Below, in pieces: positions 34,909 through 43,801 of a stretch of 64,000 nt of DNA. Each line of letters starts with the position of its first letter. Positions within the stretch are counted from its first letter, which is position 1. The position numbers were made by a program, and so were the translations under genes. The notes beneath the pieces are model-generated. The model worked only from the letters and a program-made list of their open reading frames with translations, searched no databases and had not been told where the DNA came from. The DNA comes from Candidatus Kuenenia stuttgartensis (lineage in GTDB: Bacteria > Planctomycetota > Planctomycetia > Gemmatales > Gemmataceae): NCBI GenBank assembly GCA_945875585.1, contig CAMCLK010000011.1, positions 39,767-103,766 of the forward strand, read 5' to 3'.

Positions 34909-36537
34909 ATGAACCGAATCGCCGATGTCCTATTAAACCTAACATATAAATTAGCGTCATCTTGCCGACATTTCATACTGCATTCCCTTGTCTGCACTGC
35001 AGGACTGACTATTCTGTTTTGGCCGATGTTTTTCAGCGGTTTTACACGGCTTCAGGATAATCCAGGCGACACGTTACTCAATCATTACATACTCGAACAC
35101 ACCTGGACATGCGTCACCAGAACAAATTACACCGGCGATTTCTGGAATCCGCCATTTTTTTATCCCGCTAGAAACGTCTTGGCCTATTCGGAAACTCTGA
35201 TTGGCGTGGCTCCTGTTTACTGGTTATTCAGGCTCATATTTGCAGAAACGCATGCTTATCAGGCATGGATTATCACCATGGCTGGCGGGACTTATATTTG
35301 CACTGTCTGGGCCTTGCGTCGCATGGAAATCAGCCATCTTGCCGCCGCAACCGCCTCATTTCTGTTTTCTTTCGGAATGATCCGCAGCAATCAGGTCGGG
35401 CACCAACAACTCCTATGCCAACTATTCACGGCACCGGCAATCGCCTTCCTGTGGTCGTACCTTCAACACGGAAAAACCATCAACCTGCTGGGTTTAACGG
35501 GCTGCGCAACCATGCAAATTCTTGCGTGTATCTATCTGGGTTGGTTCACAGCGTTCGCCATGGCCTTGTTTTCGATAATGGTCCTCATATTTGACAGAAA
35601 TTCCCGTGCGACGGTTCTTGACCACCTGCGCAACAATCCAGTCGCCAGTAGTCTCATTGCTTGCGCAGCAATTACTTGCCTAATACCAATTATTACCATG
35701 TATTTAATCGCTAATACAACCTCACCGCGACCTTTGTCTGAATGTATCCTTTATGCGCCACGCTGGTCGTCATGGTTGGCACCACCCCCGGGATGGATTG
35801 CCTGGCCCGCCATGTCGAGGTTCACACACCTCCAACACGGCATGGAAACTTGGCTCTTTTTTGGATTCATGCCGTACATCCTTTCTCTTGTCAGCATTAT
35901 CTCCATCGTTTTCAGCCTGAAAAAAAGCCCGTCAACTGGCCGACTCCTCATCATCTGCGCTCTTGGATCGTTCGTATTTCTGGCAGTCATCAGCCTTGTG
36001 TGGAAAGGCTACACAATCTGGGCCATCATTTATTCCGTTGTTCCCGGGGCCAAGGCTATACGCGTCGTGGCTCGGATTTGGACTGTTGCTTTTTTCTTTT
36101 TTGTCGTCGCCGGAGCCGCTGGCTACGACCGTTACATTCATCGTCTGATTGCGTCTATATGGTGGCGTCGGGCCGCAGGCTTGGCTGTTTTGGCCATATC
36201 AATGGTGGAACAAGTGCGCGTCAACCTGCCTAGTTTCGTTGCAGAACCATTTTATCGCGAAGCCAACAGACTGGCTGAGCAATTGGAAGGCAGCCAGACT
36301 GCCTATATCAGACCACCAATTACTTCACAAACAAACATCGAAACAGCCCACATATGCGCCATGTGGGCAGGCTTGAAGGCCAACATAAGAGTTATCAACG
36401 GTTACAGTGGAAGAATCCCGGCTGACTATCCTGATCCGGGACATCCATGGGACAAAGCAGAAATTGACAAGTGGCTTGGTGAATATGAAAAGCATGAGAA
36501 CGTTCGCATTCTGAACATTGATTTACCATGGAAGTAA
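34909..36537 (+). CDS. Multispanning membrane protein, GT-C glycosyltransferase-like
   Basis: 542 aa with about ten to twelve hydrophobic helices and a soluble C-terminus (~450-542). The early loop DNPGDTLLNHYILEHTW followed by FWNPPFFYPARNVLAYSETLIGVAPVYW resembles GT-C-type membrane glycosyltransferases (acidic residue in the first periplasmic loop), but no family can be fixed from sequence. AT-richer codon use than its neighbours is apparent near the start. Possibly involved in envelope glycan assembly. Confidence 0.7.
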   Translation: MNRIADVLLNLTYKLASSCRHFILHSLVCTAGLTILFWPMFFSGFTRLQDNPGDTLLNHYILEHTWTCVTRTNYTGDFWNPPFFYPARNVLAYSETLIGVAPVYWLFRLIFAETHAYQAWIITMAGGTYICTVWALRRMEISHLAAATASFLFSFGMIRSNQVGHQQLLCQLFTAPAIAFLWSYLQHGKTINLLGLTGCATMQILACIYLGWFTAFAMALFSIMVLIFDRNSRATVLDHLRNNPVASSLIACAAITCLIPIITMYLIANTTSPRPLSECILYAPRWSSWLAPPPGWIAWPAMSRFTHLQHGMETWLFFGFMPYILSLVSIISIVFSLKKSPSTGRLLIICALGSFVFLAVISLVWKGYTIWAIIYSVVPGAKAIRVVARIWTVAFFFFVVAGAAGYDRYIHRLIASIWWRRAAGLAVLAISMVEQVRVNLPSFVAEPFYREANRLAEQLEGSQTAYIRPPITSQTNIETAHICAMWAGLKANIRVINGYSGRIPADYPDPGHPWDKAEIDKWLGEYEKHENVRILNIDLPWK

Positions 36538-36627
36538 TGGCAACAACGTGACGGTTCTTGATACCATGGCTCCGTTCGGCCTTAGCGGCACGCATTTTGG
36601 TTGCTAGAATCAGGTCAGGTGTCACGC

Positions 36628-36712
36628 GCTGGAGTGGCGGAATGGCATACGCAACAGACTTAAAATCTGTGGGAGCGCAAGCTCCGTGTGGGTTCGAGTC
36701 CCATCTCCAGCA
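36628..36712 (+). tRNA. tRNA-Leu (anticodon UAA)
   Basis: Full class II cloverleaf: acceptor GCTGGAG/CTCCAGC with discriminator A, anticodon stem ACAGA/TCTGT around loop CTTAAAA (anticodon TAA at 36661-36663), a long variable arm GGGAGC-GCAA-GCTCC, and a TTCGAGT T-loop. CCA is not encoded. Reads UUA and UUG codons. Confidence 0.97.
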
Positions 36713-36738
36713 CTTTTAATGTTCTTGACCGCGAGGTA

Positions 36739-37170
36739 ATGAGCCCAATGCCTTGGTATGACACTCATGGATTGCGATTCATCCATCCAGAAGGCTGGCA
36801 GGTTGAGCGAGAAACAGACGGCGACGATTGGCAAGTAACTGTACAAAGCCCTGAGTCGGCATTTATCCTCATCAAACCACTCGGTCCTATCGAAGACTTG
36901 GACGAAGCTGCAGAAGTAACCCTTGAAACCATGCGCGAAGATTACAAGGACCTCGAAGAAGAGGCCGCTGAAGAAATCATCGGTGGGGTAACCTGCCGTG
37001 GGTACGACGTGAATTTCAGCTGCCTAGATCTGATAACAACCTGTCAGATCCGATATTTGCGGGCAGGGGATGAAGCCGTACTCATCATGAGTCAGGCAGC
37101 AGACATTGATCCACCAGAATACCAAATGGAGATGGAGCGCCTAAGGCGCTCCATCTCCATTCAATCCTGA
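36739..37170 (+). CDS. Small acidic protein of unknown function
   Basis: 143 aa, unrecognised. DTHGLRFIHPEGWQVERETDGDDWQVTVQSPESAFILI resembles beta-rich stress-type or DcrB-like domains that start with 'F.yP.gW', but I cannot assign a family. Highly acidic in the middle (EDLDEAAEVTLETMREDYKDLEEEAAEE). ATG 36748 is an alternative start with GAGG further upstream. Its last codons, encoding QMEMERLRRSISI, form a perfect 17-bp hairpin that can double as terminator. It directly follows the tRNA gene. Confidence 0.8.
   Translation: MSPMPWYDTHGLRFIHPEGWQVERETDGDDWQVTVQSPESAFILIKPLGPIEDLDEAAEVTLETMREDYKDLEEEAAEEIIGGVTCRGYDVNFSCLDLITTCQIRYLRAGDEAVLIMSQAADIDPPEYQMEMERLRRSISIQS
37125..37161. terminator. 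17-bp perfect hairpin inside the 3' end of a CDS
   Basis: 37125-37141 is the exact reverse complement of 37145-37161 (core GGAGCGCC-TAA-GGCGCTCC, loop TAA). It ends 9 nt before the stop-codon end at 37170; a T-rich TTATTTTCT follows on the + strand. The minus-strand gene ends at 37188, so it may act for both. Confidence 0.7.
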
Positions 37171-37187
37171 TTATTTTCTAAAACGAA

Positions 37188-38327
37188 TCAAGGATTCGGA
37201 TTATTCGGAAGCTTGTTGGCTGGAGCAGATGGACCAGCCGCACCTGCTAATGGCCCAACAGCTTGCAGAAGGGCAGTATCGTACTGCATCAGTGAGTTGT
37301 AGAACGAGTTGTATGCAGTGCGGTCGTTGTCGTTGGCTTCAGAGAACTTCAGGCCACCTTTAAACATATTCTCAAGTACTTCACCAACAGTTCCTCCTTG
37401 AGCACGGAATTCGCCTGAGAAATATTTCTTGGCATCCGGATCGGAAAGCACACGGGCTTCCTTGTTGAGGCTGTTGATAAACCTATTTGCCAGAATAAAG
37501 TCACCTGGACGAAGATCACCTACCACGGCGTCCATCGATTTTTGAAGTTTCTCGAGTTCGGCAAGCAGCTTGTTGTAGGTATCACCATCAAGATTATCGG
37601 ATTTAACCATCCGAACCGCTTGCCCCATGATCTGGTCGACTTCTTGGCGAATAGGGTTAAATTCAGAAGTACGCAGGGAGATGGGCCAATTCAACTTGCC
37701 ATCATTCTTAATAAGACTGAAACCACCGCCACCAGACGTGCCACCATTGTTGACATTCAGGTGATCGAGCACATCTTGATCCACAGTGACTTGTGGCCCG
37801 CGCATGTTGGTAGCGAGCTGAATTTTGCGGATTTCATCCATGATGGTGTTCAATGCCAAGCCACTCATGATGTAGTGAGTAGGAGGATTGTCTCTGCTCC
37901 AGTTGAGCGTTTCCTGCCGTTGCTGATCGCGCACTGTTTCGCGGTATTGGCGGCTAGCAGTCGCCTCCTCACCGCGCAATTTCAGCTCATCGATACGGGT
38001 TTGATCCCAAGCGAGACGCGACTTATAGCGTTCGCGTTCAGCTTGCTGTTGTTCTACACGGGCCTGCTGAATCTGCATCTGGTACTGGCCGTTGGCGTTG
38101 GTGACCGACGCCAAACCCATCATGTAGCCGCCAGGCCCCATGCCGGGCATATAACCACCCATGCCATAGCCGCCCATGCCGTAACCGCCACCACCACCTC
38201 GGCCGTAACCATAACCGTACTGGCCGAGCCATGAATTTTGGAATCCACCACCCCACTGGGCAGAAGCGGAACCAGTCACCATCAGCAGGGCAAGCAAGGC
38301 AGGGGCAAAAGCGCGTGTGTAGATCAT
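37188..38327 (-). CDS. Secreted glycine-rich/coiled-coil protein
   Basis: 379 aa, unrecognised. Signal peptide (APALLALLMVTGSASAQ) followed by a glycine/tyrosine/methionine-rich low-complexity region (~26-70, GGYGMGG-type repeats), a charged coiled coil (~85-150, QQARVEQQQAERERYKSRL) and a helical C-terminal half. ATG 38327 with GGAG 8 nt upstream is the start; the codon two residues earlier is TTG. Probably an envelope or periplasmic structural protein. Confidence 0.75.
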   Translation of the reverse strand: MIYTRAFAPALLALLMVTGSASAQWGGGFQNSWLGQYGYGYGRGGGGGYGMGGYGMGGYMPGMGPGGYMMGLASVTNANGQYQMQIQQARVEQQQAERERYKSRLAWDQTRIDELKLRGEEATASRQYRETVRDQQRQETLNWSRDNPPTHYIMSGLALNTIMDEIRKIQLATNMRGPQVTVDQDVLDHLNVNNGGTSGGGGFSLIKNDGKLNWPISLRTSEFNPIRQEVDQIMGQAVRMVKSDNLDGDTYNKLLAELEKLQKSMDAVVGDLRPGDFILANRFINSLNKEARVLSDPDAKKYFSGEFRAQGGTVGEVLENMFKGGLKFSEANDNDRTAYNSFYNSLMQYDTALLQAVGPLAGAAGPSAPANKLPNNPNP

Positions 38328-38342
38328 GATCAACGCTCCGTG

Positions 38343-38386
38343 GCTTCCGGGTATCAGGAAGCGGGGTAGAAAAGAATCAACCCCGC
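38343..38386 (-). other. Two adjacent stem-loops between secreted-protein genes
   Basis: GCGGGGT (38361-38367) pairs with ACCCCGC (38380-38386), and GCTTCC (38343-38348) pairs with GGAAGC (38357-38362); the two stems share GC at 38361-38362, so they exclude each other at the base. The pair lies in the 66-nt gap between two minus-strand genes and could be an attenuator or mRNA-processing element. Confidence 0.4.
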
Positions 38387-38393
38387 CGTTTGA

Positions 38394-39845
38394 TCAAGGT
38401 TTCGGTGCCGCAGGTTTGGCAACAGGAGGTTTGGCTGCAGGAGGTGGTTCCGGCAGTTTCTTCAATTCCGTGAGTTTGTCTCGCCACTTTTTGATGGAAA
38501 GTTCACGAGCAGACTCTTCGTCAGTAGGATCATATCCGATTTTCTGACCATCTGGCACCAGACGCTCAAGATGCCAGATTGCTAGTCCTCTGAAAGCTTG
38601 GCGTTTGTTTGACAATTGCTTCAACAGATAGCTGTAGGTCGTCGGCTGAGCCTTTTGTTCCTCATTAAAGCCGTACACCAAATCAATCAACGCTTCTGCC
38701 TGCGATGGCTTGAATACAGGCTGATTGTTGATTTGATGGGTCATTAGAAACTTGTAAAAGGCTTGGTCAACTCCAGGACCACGACCAAGATAATGTCTGA
38801 GGGCAATAATGCCTTCATCCACAACATCTTCTTGCTTCGACGAACGGATGATCACGAACATTTTTTCAAGTTCGTCGATAGCAGCCAATCCGTATACGGC
38901 AATAATTCGCTCGACCGGATCCTTGCTTTGACTGAACTCTTCAAATGCCTTTGAGGGATCACCATGACTGGCTAAAGCAGCAGCCAATTTTTCCAAAGCT
39001 GGTTTTGTTTTGGCAACTTCTGGATCCTTGGGATCTTCGTTCACCCAATCGGGAAGAGCATCCAGATGCTCTGGAACAGGCCGTTCCGAATTGATACTTT
39101 GAGCCTGAATAAGTGCGTTTCCTGGAGGCGCTTTGAGGCTGAAGCTAGAAAGTGGATGTTGGATCTCAACTTCACCCTTAAGCACCAACACCATCCAGCG
39201 AAGGACTGGAGAATTCTCAGGAACATATTTCGTATTATCTGGAAGGGCCGCAAAGCGTGACCCGGGCAACCATCGGCCGTAAATCTCAACCTCAACGCGA
39301 GTTCCCGGACTTGCTAGAACGAGGTCTGAAGAAGTAAATGGGCCTACGATCCTGATGGTTACTTTACCCTCTTTAGCTGTGTTAACAAAATCTACCCGAC
39401 CACGGCTAAGCTTCAGCTCAAGGTCTACTCCAGAGGAAGGCATCCGGGTTACAACTGCCGACTCAAGAACCGGCAACGGGTTTTTACCCGAAAGGTCAGA
39501 GCGAAGTGTGGCTTGAACCTTTCCGTTGGCGGATGCGATCACCCCGTCATGAAACGAGAGAACTGTTTCACCCGTGCCAACGGATGATCCCTTGTCAACG
39601 GTCCGGTAAGTTCCGCCTTTGTTTTCATCTCGAACTAGAACAGTTCCGCGTGAACTTAATACCTTCACAGATTCCGAAGAAACTGCTGGAACAGATGGAG
39701 CAAGTGCTCCCGACACACTCACCGCGGGAGCGGGGGATGAAGGGGCAGAAGCCTGAGGATTCCTCTTCGGAGCTTCAGATCCACATCCCACGATCCCTGT
39801 CCAAGCCACTGCGGCCATTGCCAAGCCGCGCCACCATGAACGCAT
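38394..39845 (-). CDS. FecR-like lipoprotein with HEAT-like C-terminus
   Basis: 483 aa. A lipoprotein signal ends in TGIVGCGSE. An alanine/proline/serine linker follows, then ~60-260 resembles a FecR-type beta domain (VKVLSSRGTVLVRDENKGGTYRTVDKGSSVGTGETVLSF). The C-terminal part (~290-450) is helical with repeat character (FEEFSQSKDPVERIIAVYGLAAIDELEKMF) as in HEAT repeats. It ends in a proline/alanine/lysine tail. No sigma factor or TonB receptor lies nearby, so it is not a classical FecR regulator. Located 66 nt upstream of the glycine-rich protein gene. Confidence 0.75.
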   Translation of the reverse strand: MRSWWRGLAMAAVAWTGIVGCGSEAPKRNPQASAPSSPAPAVSVSGALAPSVPAVSSESVKVLSSRGTVLVRDENKGGTYRTVDKGSSVGTGETVLSFHDGVIASANGKVQATLRSDLSGKNPLPVLESAVVTRMPSSGVDLELKLSRGRVDFVNTAKEGKVTIRIVGPFTSSDLVLASPGTRVEVEIYGRWLPGSRFAALPDNTKYVPENSPVLRWMVLVLKGEVEIQHPLSSFSLKAPPGNALIQAQSINSERPVPEHLDALPDWVNEDPKDPEVAKTKPALEKLAAALASHGDPSKAFEEFSQSKDPVERIIAVYGLAAIDELEKMFVIIRSSKQEDVVDEGIIALRHYLGRGPGVDQAFYKFLMTHQINNQPVFKPSQAEALIDLVYGFNEEQKAQPTTYSYLLKQLSNKRQAFRGLAIWHLERLVPDGQKIGYDPTDEESARELSIKKWRDKLTELKKLPEPPPAAKPPVAKPAAPKP

Positions 39846-39892
39846 GGGTTGCTCTCCTCGAATTCCCCGTAGACCAATTGACCGGGGGATTA

Positions 39893-40708
39893 TTACTTGG
39901 GGCTCACCACGTCAAATGTAAAGCTGATAGGACCTGCCACCTTCTGGGTAACCAGATCCGTGGCGGTTACTTCAACAGTGAATTTACCAACCTTGTTGAG
40001 AGGTAGGATAAAGCGGCCAGGAACAGTGGAGCTGCCTTGTGGCACCTTTTCAACCTGAGTCGCGTTGACCTCGCCCGTTTGACTGGCACCTGACAGAACC
40101 ACTCCACCTTCCTTCACTTTCATTTCGAGGCGAAGGTTGGGGTGCTTGGTTGCAACTTCGTTCTGGTAGCCAACCACGGTGAAACCCAGATAAAGGGCCT
40201 GACCAACCCCGAATACAGATGCCGACGATGTGAGATTTTGGTCGATTCCTGCGGTGACCTTCACAATTGCAAATCCTGGTGGCAGGATTTCGATGTCGCT
40301 TTCCCTGGTTGCATTCGCTTTCGAGGTCAAATCGGTGGCAATCACCTTCACCTTGTACTTGCCGGGAGCTGTCTTGGGCCCCATATCGAGGCGAACGTTG
40401 GTGTGAAATGAATCCCCGCCCAAGGCGTTGAGGAATGTCGATTCGCCACTGTCCTGACGGAATACACGCGTTCCTGCAGCATCGGTGGCTTCAACTTCAA
40501 GCCGAACCTTGCCTTGACCCTGGTTGTTGGTCTGCAAGCCTTTCAAGGCAAAGCTGATAAACAGCGTGTCGCCTGGGTAAACTTGAAGTGCACCAGCGCG
40601 ATCTGGACCAGGCGACCCAAACGTTGGCCTGACGTTTTCAATCGTCAGAGCATTTTGGGCAGATGCGATCCAGACGCAACAGCCGGCAATGACCGCAGCG
40701 CTCCACAT
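39893..40708 (-). CDS. Secreted protein with repeated Ig-like beta domains
   Basis: 271 aa, unrecognised. Signal peptide (AAVIAGCCVWIASAQ), then three beta-rich segments that each read like an immunoglobulin-type fold: LQVYPGDTLFISFALKGLQ, AVYLGFTVVGYQN-type strands, and GRFILPLNKVGKFTVEVTATDLVTQ. KYKVKVIATDLTSKAN and FTVEVTATDLVTQKV are similar, suggesting internal repeats. ATG 40708 with GGAGA 8 nt upstream is the start. It precedes the FecR-like lipoprotein by 47 nt on the same strand. Confidence 0.75.
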   Translation of the reverse strand: MWSAAVIAGCCVWIASAQNALTIENVRPTFGSPGPDRAGALQVYPGDTLFISFALKGLQTNNQGQGKVRLEVEATDAAGTRVFRQDSGESTFLNALGGDSFHTNVRLDMGPKTAPGKYKVKVIATDLTSKANATRESDIEILPPGFAIVKVTAGIDQNLTSSASVFGVGQALYLGFTVVGYQNEVATKHPNLRLEMKVKEGGVVLSGASQTGEVNATQVEKVPQGSSTVPGRFILPLNKVGKFTVEVTATDLVTQKVAGPISFTFDVVSPK

Positions 40709-40762
40709 GGTGACTATCTCCGCAAGAGGATCTGACAGGACATACAATTAGGTTAAAAGTTT

Positions 40763-40807
40763 AAAGGGAATACGGCTAGCGGTAAGCTTGCCGAATTCCC
40801 TTTTTTT
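40763..40807 (-). terminator. Hairpin terminator after the BBP7-type gene
   Basis: AAAGGGAAT (40763-40771) pairs with ATTCCCTTT (40795-40803), with an inner CGGC/GCCG stem. It lies 30 nt beyond the BBP7-like stop. A T run occurs on the + strand side (40801-40807) and a weaker one on the minus side; the minus direction is the one with a gene to terminate. Confidence 0.65.
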
Positions 40808-40836
40808 AACACTATTTTCGCATGCCTGTTCGTTTT

Positions 40837-42135
40837 TCAGTAGCGGAGTTCAAGACCAGCTGAAACGCCTTGCATCCAATAATCTGTGCTTTCTTTGAGG
40901 AATGCAGGGCGAGTACCCGTGTACGTTGTTGGCGAGTAACCTGTGTTGGGCTGGGTTTCGTTATCGAATTGATTGTTTGCACGAGCCACGCTTGAGAGAT
41001 ATAAGAAATTATATCCCAAGCTTACACTGCACCAGTCGAATAAATCATAACTTACCTTGGCTCCCACTTCCGGGAGTACAGCAAACCGGTTCACCACATT
41101 CAGCCCAATGTTGGATGGCTGGGTGAAAACAAAGCCAGGCTGGGTGAAGGAGGTGTCACCCGGCCCGTTAACCGATCTGTAACCACTGATATGAACACTC
41201 TGGCGTGTTGAACCCAATCCGATCTTGACGTTGGTTTCCAAGTTCCATCTGCCAAATTTTTCGCGAATCCGTCCGCCAAATTGTCCACCGAAGAAGTTGT
41301 TGTTGCAAGCAATGGCGTCCACGCCATTAACCACTGCCGTCGAGCCGTCAACATCGCTGCTTGAAGTCATCGCCAGCATGCTGGATTCGTTCACCTGCAA
41401 CCAACGGAATCCCGCGATCAGGTCGAGGGTTTGGCTCGGTGTTCTTCCAATGTTGGCAACATAATTGATATCTTGGCCAAACATCTGGTGCTGACTCATG
41501 AAAACGATATTCGTGCTGAATGGAATCAGCGCGCCAGGGCCGCTGTTGAGCTGGTCGTTCAGCAATGAAGTCGCTGTTCCGGTTGGCTGAGTGTAAGGAA
41601 TAGTTGGGAAAAATGACGAAGCCTCATTAGCATCGAAATTGTAGCCGTAGGTTCGATTTTCTGTCAGCAGGAATGTCGTTTCCAATCCGGCCGTTTTGGC
41701 ATCGTCAAACCAGAAGCCACCATTGAGGCGCATTCCACTAAATGTTCCGTAGGTGATGTCTTTCTGAGGGAATGCTATCGAGGTTCCAGGCTGCCCAATA
41801 ACACCGTTACCCAGAACCGTAGTCAGTCCAGTTCTTGGGCCCGTACTGATCAGCGGAATGGATGTGTCGCTTGGTTTCGTCCACCACCACAGGTAGTCAA
41901 TAGACGTCCAGAAGTCGTCTGTTAGCGGCGCTTCGCCAGGCAGATTCATACGTGGCTGGTCTGGAAGTGGACCAGTTGCAATGGGTGGGGGCACAATCAA
42001 CCGGTTTTTATCCTGCGGCAAAGTGGTTAATGCCGGTGGATTACCTGGCTCCGGCGAGTGCGCCGATTGTGCAAAGACCGTAGTTGCCGGCCAAAGGCCC
42101 GCCATGGCCAGAAAAGCGGCTCGAATCATCCGCAT
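40837..42135 (-). CDS. BBP7-family outer-membrane beta-barrel protein
   Basis: 432 aa. Signal peptide (MRMIRAAFLAMAGLWPATTVFAQ), proline-rich linker, then DDFWTSIDYLWWWTKPSDTSIPLIS, which is the start motif of the planctomycete BBP7 outer-membrane barrel family. GTFSGMRLNGGFWFDDAKTAGLETTFL and SLGYNFLYLSSVARANNQ are further conserved strands, and the chain ends in an aromatic residue (LELRY) as expected for Bam-folded barrels. GAGGGA lies 8 nt upstream of ATG 42135. Function unknown. Confidence 0.88.
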   Translation of the reverse strand: MRMIRAAFLAMAGLWPATTVFAQSAHSPEPGNPPALTTLPQDKNRLIVPPPIATGPLPDQPRMNLPGEAPLTDDFWTSIDYLWWWTKPSDTSIPLISTGPRTGLTTVLGNGVIGQPGTSIAFPQKDITYGTFSGMRLNGGFWFDDAKTAGLETTFLLTENRTYGYNFDANEASSFFPTIPYTQPTGTATSLLNDQLNSGPGALIPFSTNIVFMSQHQMFGQDINYVANIGRTPSQTLDLIAGFRWLQVNESSMLAMTSSSDVDGSTAVVNGVDAIACNNNFFGGQFGGRIREKFGRWNLETNVKIGLGSTRQSVHISGYRSVNGPGDTSFTQPGFVFTQPSNIGLNVVNRFAVLPEVGAKVSYDLFDWCSVSLGYNFLYLSSVARANNQFDNETQPNTGYSPTTYTGTRPAFLKESTDYWMQGVSAGLELRY

Positions 42136-42327
42136 GGAACGTCCCTCAAGCGCGCGCTGCCGTTCCAGGTTTTTCCCGTAATCCGGCAGGGACACGGAAT
42201 TGACGCTCTGGAAGGCGCAGCGTTCGAGGTTTGTATCGGCTATTAGGGTCGTGCGACTTGCGCGGAGATTGCCAATAATGCTCCGTTGTCACGAATTGAA
42301 GGCAATACCAGATTTGATGCAGTGGTC

Positions 42328-42774
42328 CTACTTCAGGTGAAACTCCAGTGGGGCGCGCAAGTCTGCCCGAATTTCAGCAGTCTGACCAGATTCCGCAGGG
42401 TCTTGGAAGCGTGGGGGAAGTGAACTGGCAGCAATAGTGACAAAGTAATAGCCCGGAACAACGCCTTCGTTCCCATCGGATTTGATTCGAAAGTAGCCTT
42501 GATCGTCGATGACACTGGTGCCAATGGGCCCATTTTCATTTTGACCGCGACGTGTATCGGGTGCAAAGACAATGGTGCCCCCGCTCAGGGGTCTGTCCTG
42601 AAAATAAACGACGCCATGAACAGGTATCAATTCCGTGGTTGTCGAACTCGAGTGCCAACGTGGCAACATCAATCCACCAACAAAGGTAAGTCCCACAAGC
42701 AACCATGGCCATTTCCCTTGCCACCATGGAGGCGACGCATCTTCGTATTTTTGTGTGTCGGGCAGTTGAGGCAT
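42328..42774 (-). CDS. Membrane-anchored carboxypeptidase-regulatory-like protein
   Basis: 148 aa. One N-terminal transmembrane helix (WPWLLVGLTFVGGLML) preceded by a short cytoplasmic tail, then IPVHGVVYFQDRPLSGGTIVFAPD, the same beta-sandwich pattern as the small lipoproteins elsewhere in this window, ending with ...LEFHLK. Anchoring is by a helix instead of lipid. Start ATG 42774 is preferred; a GTG four codons upstream is possible. Function unknown. Confidence 0.75.
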   Translation of the reverse strand: MPQLPDTQKYEDASPPWWQGKWPWLLVGLTFVGGLMLPRWHSSSTTTELIPVHGVVYFQDRPLSGGTIVFAPDTRRGQNENGPIGTSVIDDQGYFRIKSDGNEGVVPGYYFVTIAASSLPPRFQDPAESGQTAEIRADLRAPLEFHLK

Positions 42775-43016
42775 GGTGCACCGCACGGGTAATCCTGTTT
42801 CAAAGGCCTAGATTAGCCAACAATTCCTTGTCGGAGCAATGCAGATGATCCCTTGGACGGTTCGGCTTGACCGGCTGGAACGTGATGGGTAAAAGCGCTT
42901 GACCTCGAGTGGATTCGGTTACGCAGAAATGCCCGGAAGCGAAAAGAATGGCAGTGGTCAGGATGACCCTGCAAGCGTGGCCCGAGGAATCCGCTGACGA
43001 ACAGGAGGCATCCCCC

Positions 43017-43727
43017 GTGAAGCGAATCGTGGCCTTGGGACTTGTGGCTGTAGTACTGGGCGGTCTCGCCTGGATGGGTGGACGCTTGACAGCGCAGTCG
43101 GGAGCGCCCGCAGGCGCCGATGGTCGCTCACGCGTTGCCCTTTTGAACCTGTCACACGTCCTGAAGAATTACCAGAAAGCCGTTGTGCTCAACAACGAGC
43201 TGAAAGACTTGGCTAATCCTTTTCAGCAGCGCGCCAAGTCGAAGGCAACCCAATATGAAGCCATCGTGAAAGAGGCGCAAACCAAGCCTGACCAGCGAGA
43301 ATTTTACGAAAAGCAATTGCGCCAGTTGAAGCGGGAAATGGAAGATCTTTCCAACGAAACCCAGCAAGCGATGGCCAAGCGTCAGGACGATGCCCTTGTT
43401 CTGATCTACAAGGAAATCCAAGACGCCTGCCAGCGCGTTGCCATGTCTCAGGGATTTGACATGGTATTCAGCTACAACGATGCCACCACTTCTCAGGAAT
43501 ACTGGAGCCCCATGAACATCATGCGGAAGCTTCAGCAAGGTGGTTGTACGCCTCTTTATTTCACCCGCGGCATGGACATCAGTGCTGACGTGGTAGGGGC
43601 GTTGAATCAAGCGTTCGGCCGCACAGCCCCCGCGCCAGGTGCTGCAGCCCCTGCCGTTACTCCAGTAGGTGCAGGTGCTTCCGGAACCGGTGCAGCTACG
43701 ATCCCAGCGACAACACCTCGCCCCTGA
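43017..43727 (+). CDS. OmpH/Skp-family periplasmic chaperone
   Basis: 236 aa. Probably a periplasmic holdase for outer-membrane proteins. One N-terminal helix (VALGLVAVVLGGLAWMGG) is followed by VALLNLSHVLKNYQKAVVLNNEL and a long charged coiled coil (~60-130), then MSQGFDMVFSYNDA, the Skp closing strands. GTG 43017 is the start because AGGAGG lies 8 nt upstream; ATG 42909 would add 36 unconvincing codons. An alanine/proline/glycine-rich tail follows. It precedes lpxC by 74 nt with a terminator-like hairpin between. Confidence 0.87.
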   Translation: MKRIVALGLVAVVLGGLAWMGGRLTAQSGAPAGADGRSRVALLNLSHVLKNYQKAVVLNNELKDLANPFQQRAKSKATQYEAIVKEAQTKPDQREFYEKQLRQLKREMEDLSNETQQAMAKRQDDALVLIYKEIQDACQRVAMSQGFDMVFSYNDATTSQEYWSPMNIMRKLQQGGCTPLYFTRGMDISADVVGALNQAFGRTAPAPGAAAPAVTPVGAGASGTGAATIPATTPRP

Positions 43728-43738
43728 CAAAAGCCCTA

Positions 43739-43770
43739 GCCCCCTAGAGGCGACTCCGGGGGGCCATTTT
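43739..43770 (+). terminator. Hairpin terminator with GCGA tetraloop after ompH-like gene
   Basis: GCCCCC (43739-43744) pairs with GGGGGC (43759-43764), enclosing GAG-GCGA-CTC, and is followed by CATTTT. It lies 12 nt after the stop and 38 nt before the lpxC start, so read-through or an internal promoter is needed if the genes share a transcript. Confidence 0.6.
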
Positions 43771-43801
43771 ACTGCTCCCTCCACATTCCGGAGTCCACAC
43801 C

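Noticed and set aside
41281..41330. GTTGTTGTTG stretch as possible template repeat
   Set aside because: It lies inside the BBP7-type barrel gene, encodes NNN in normal context and its flanks do not resemble the VR.
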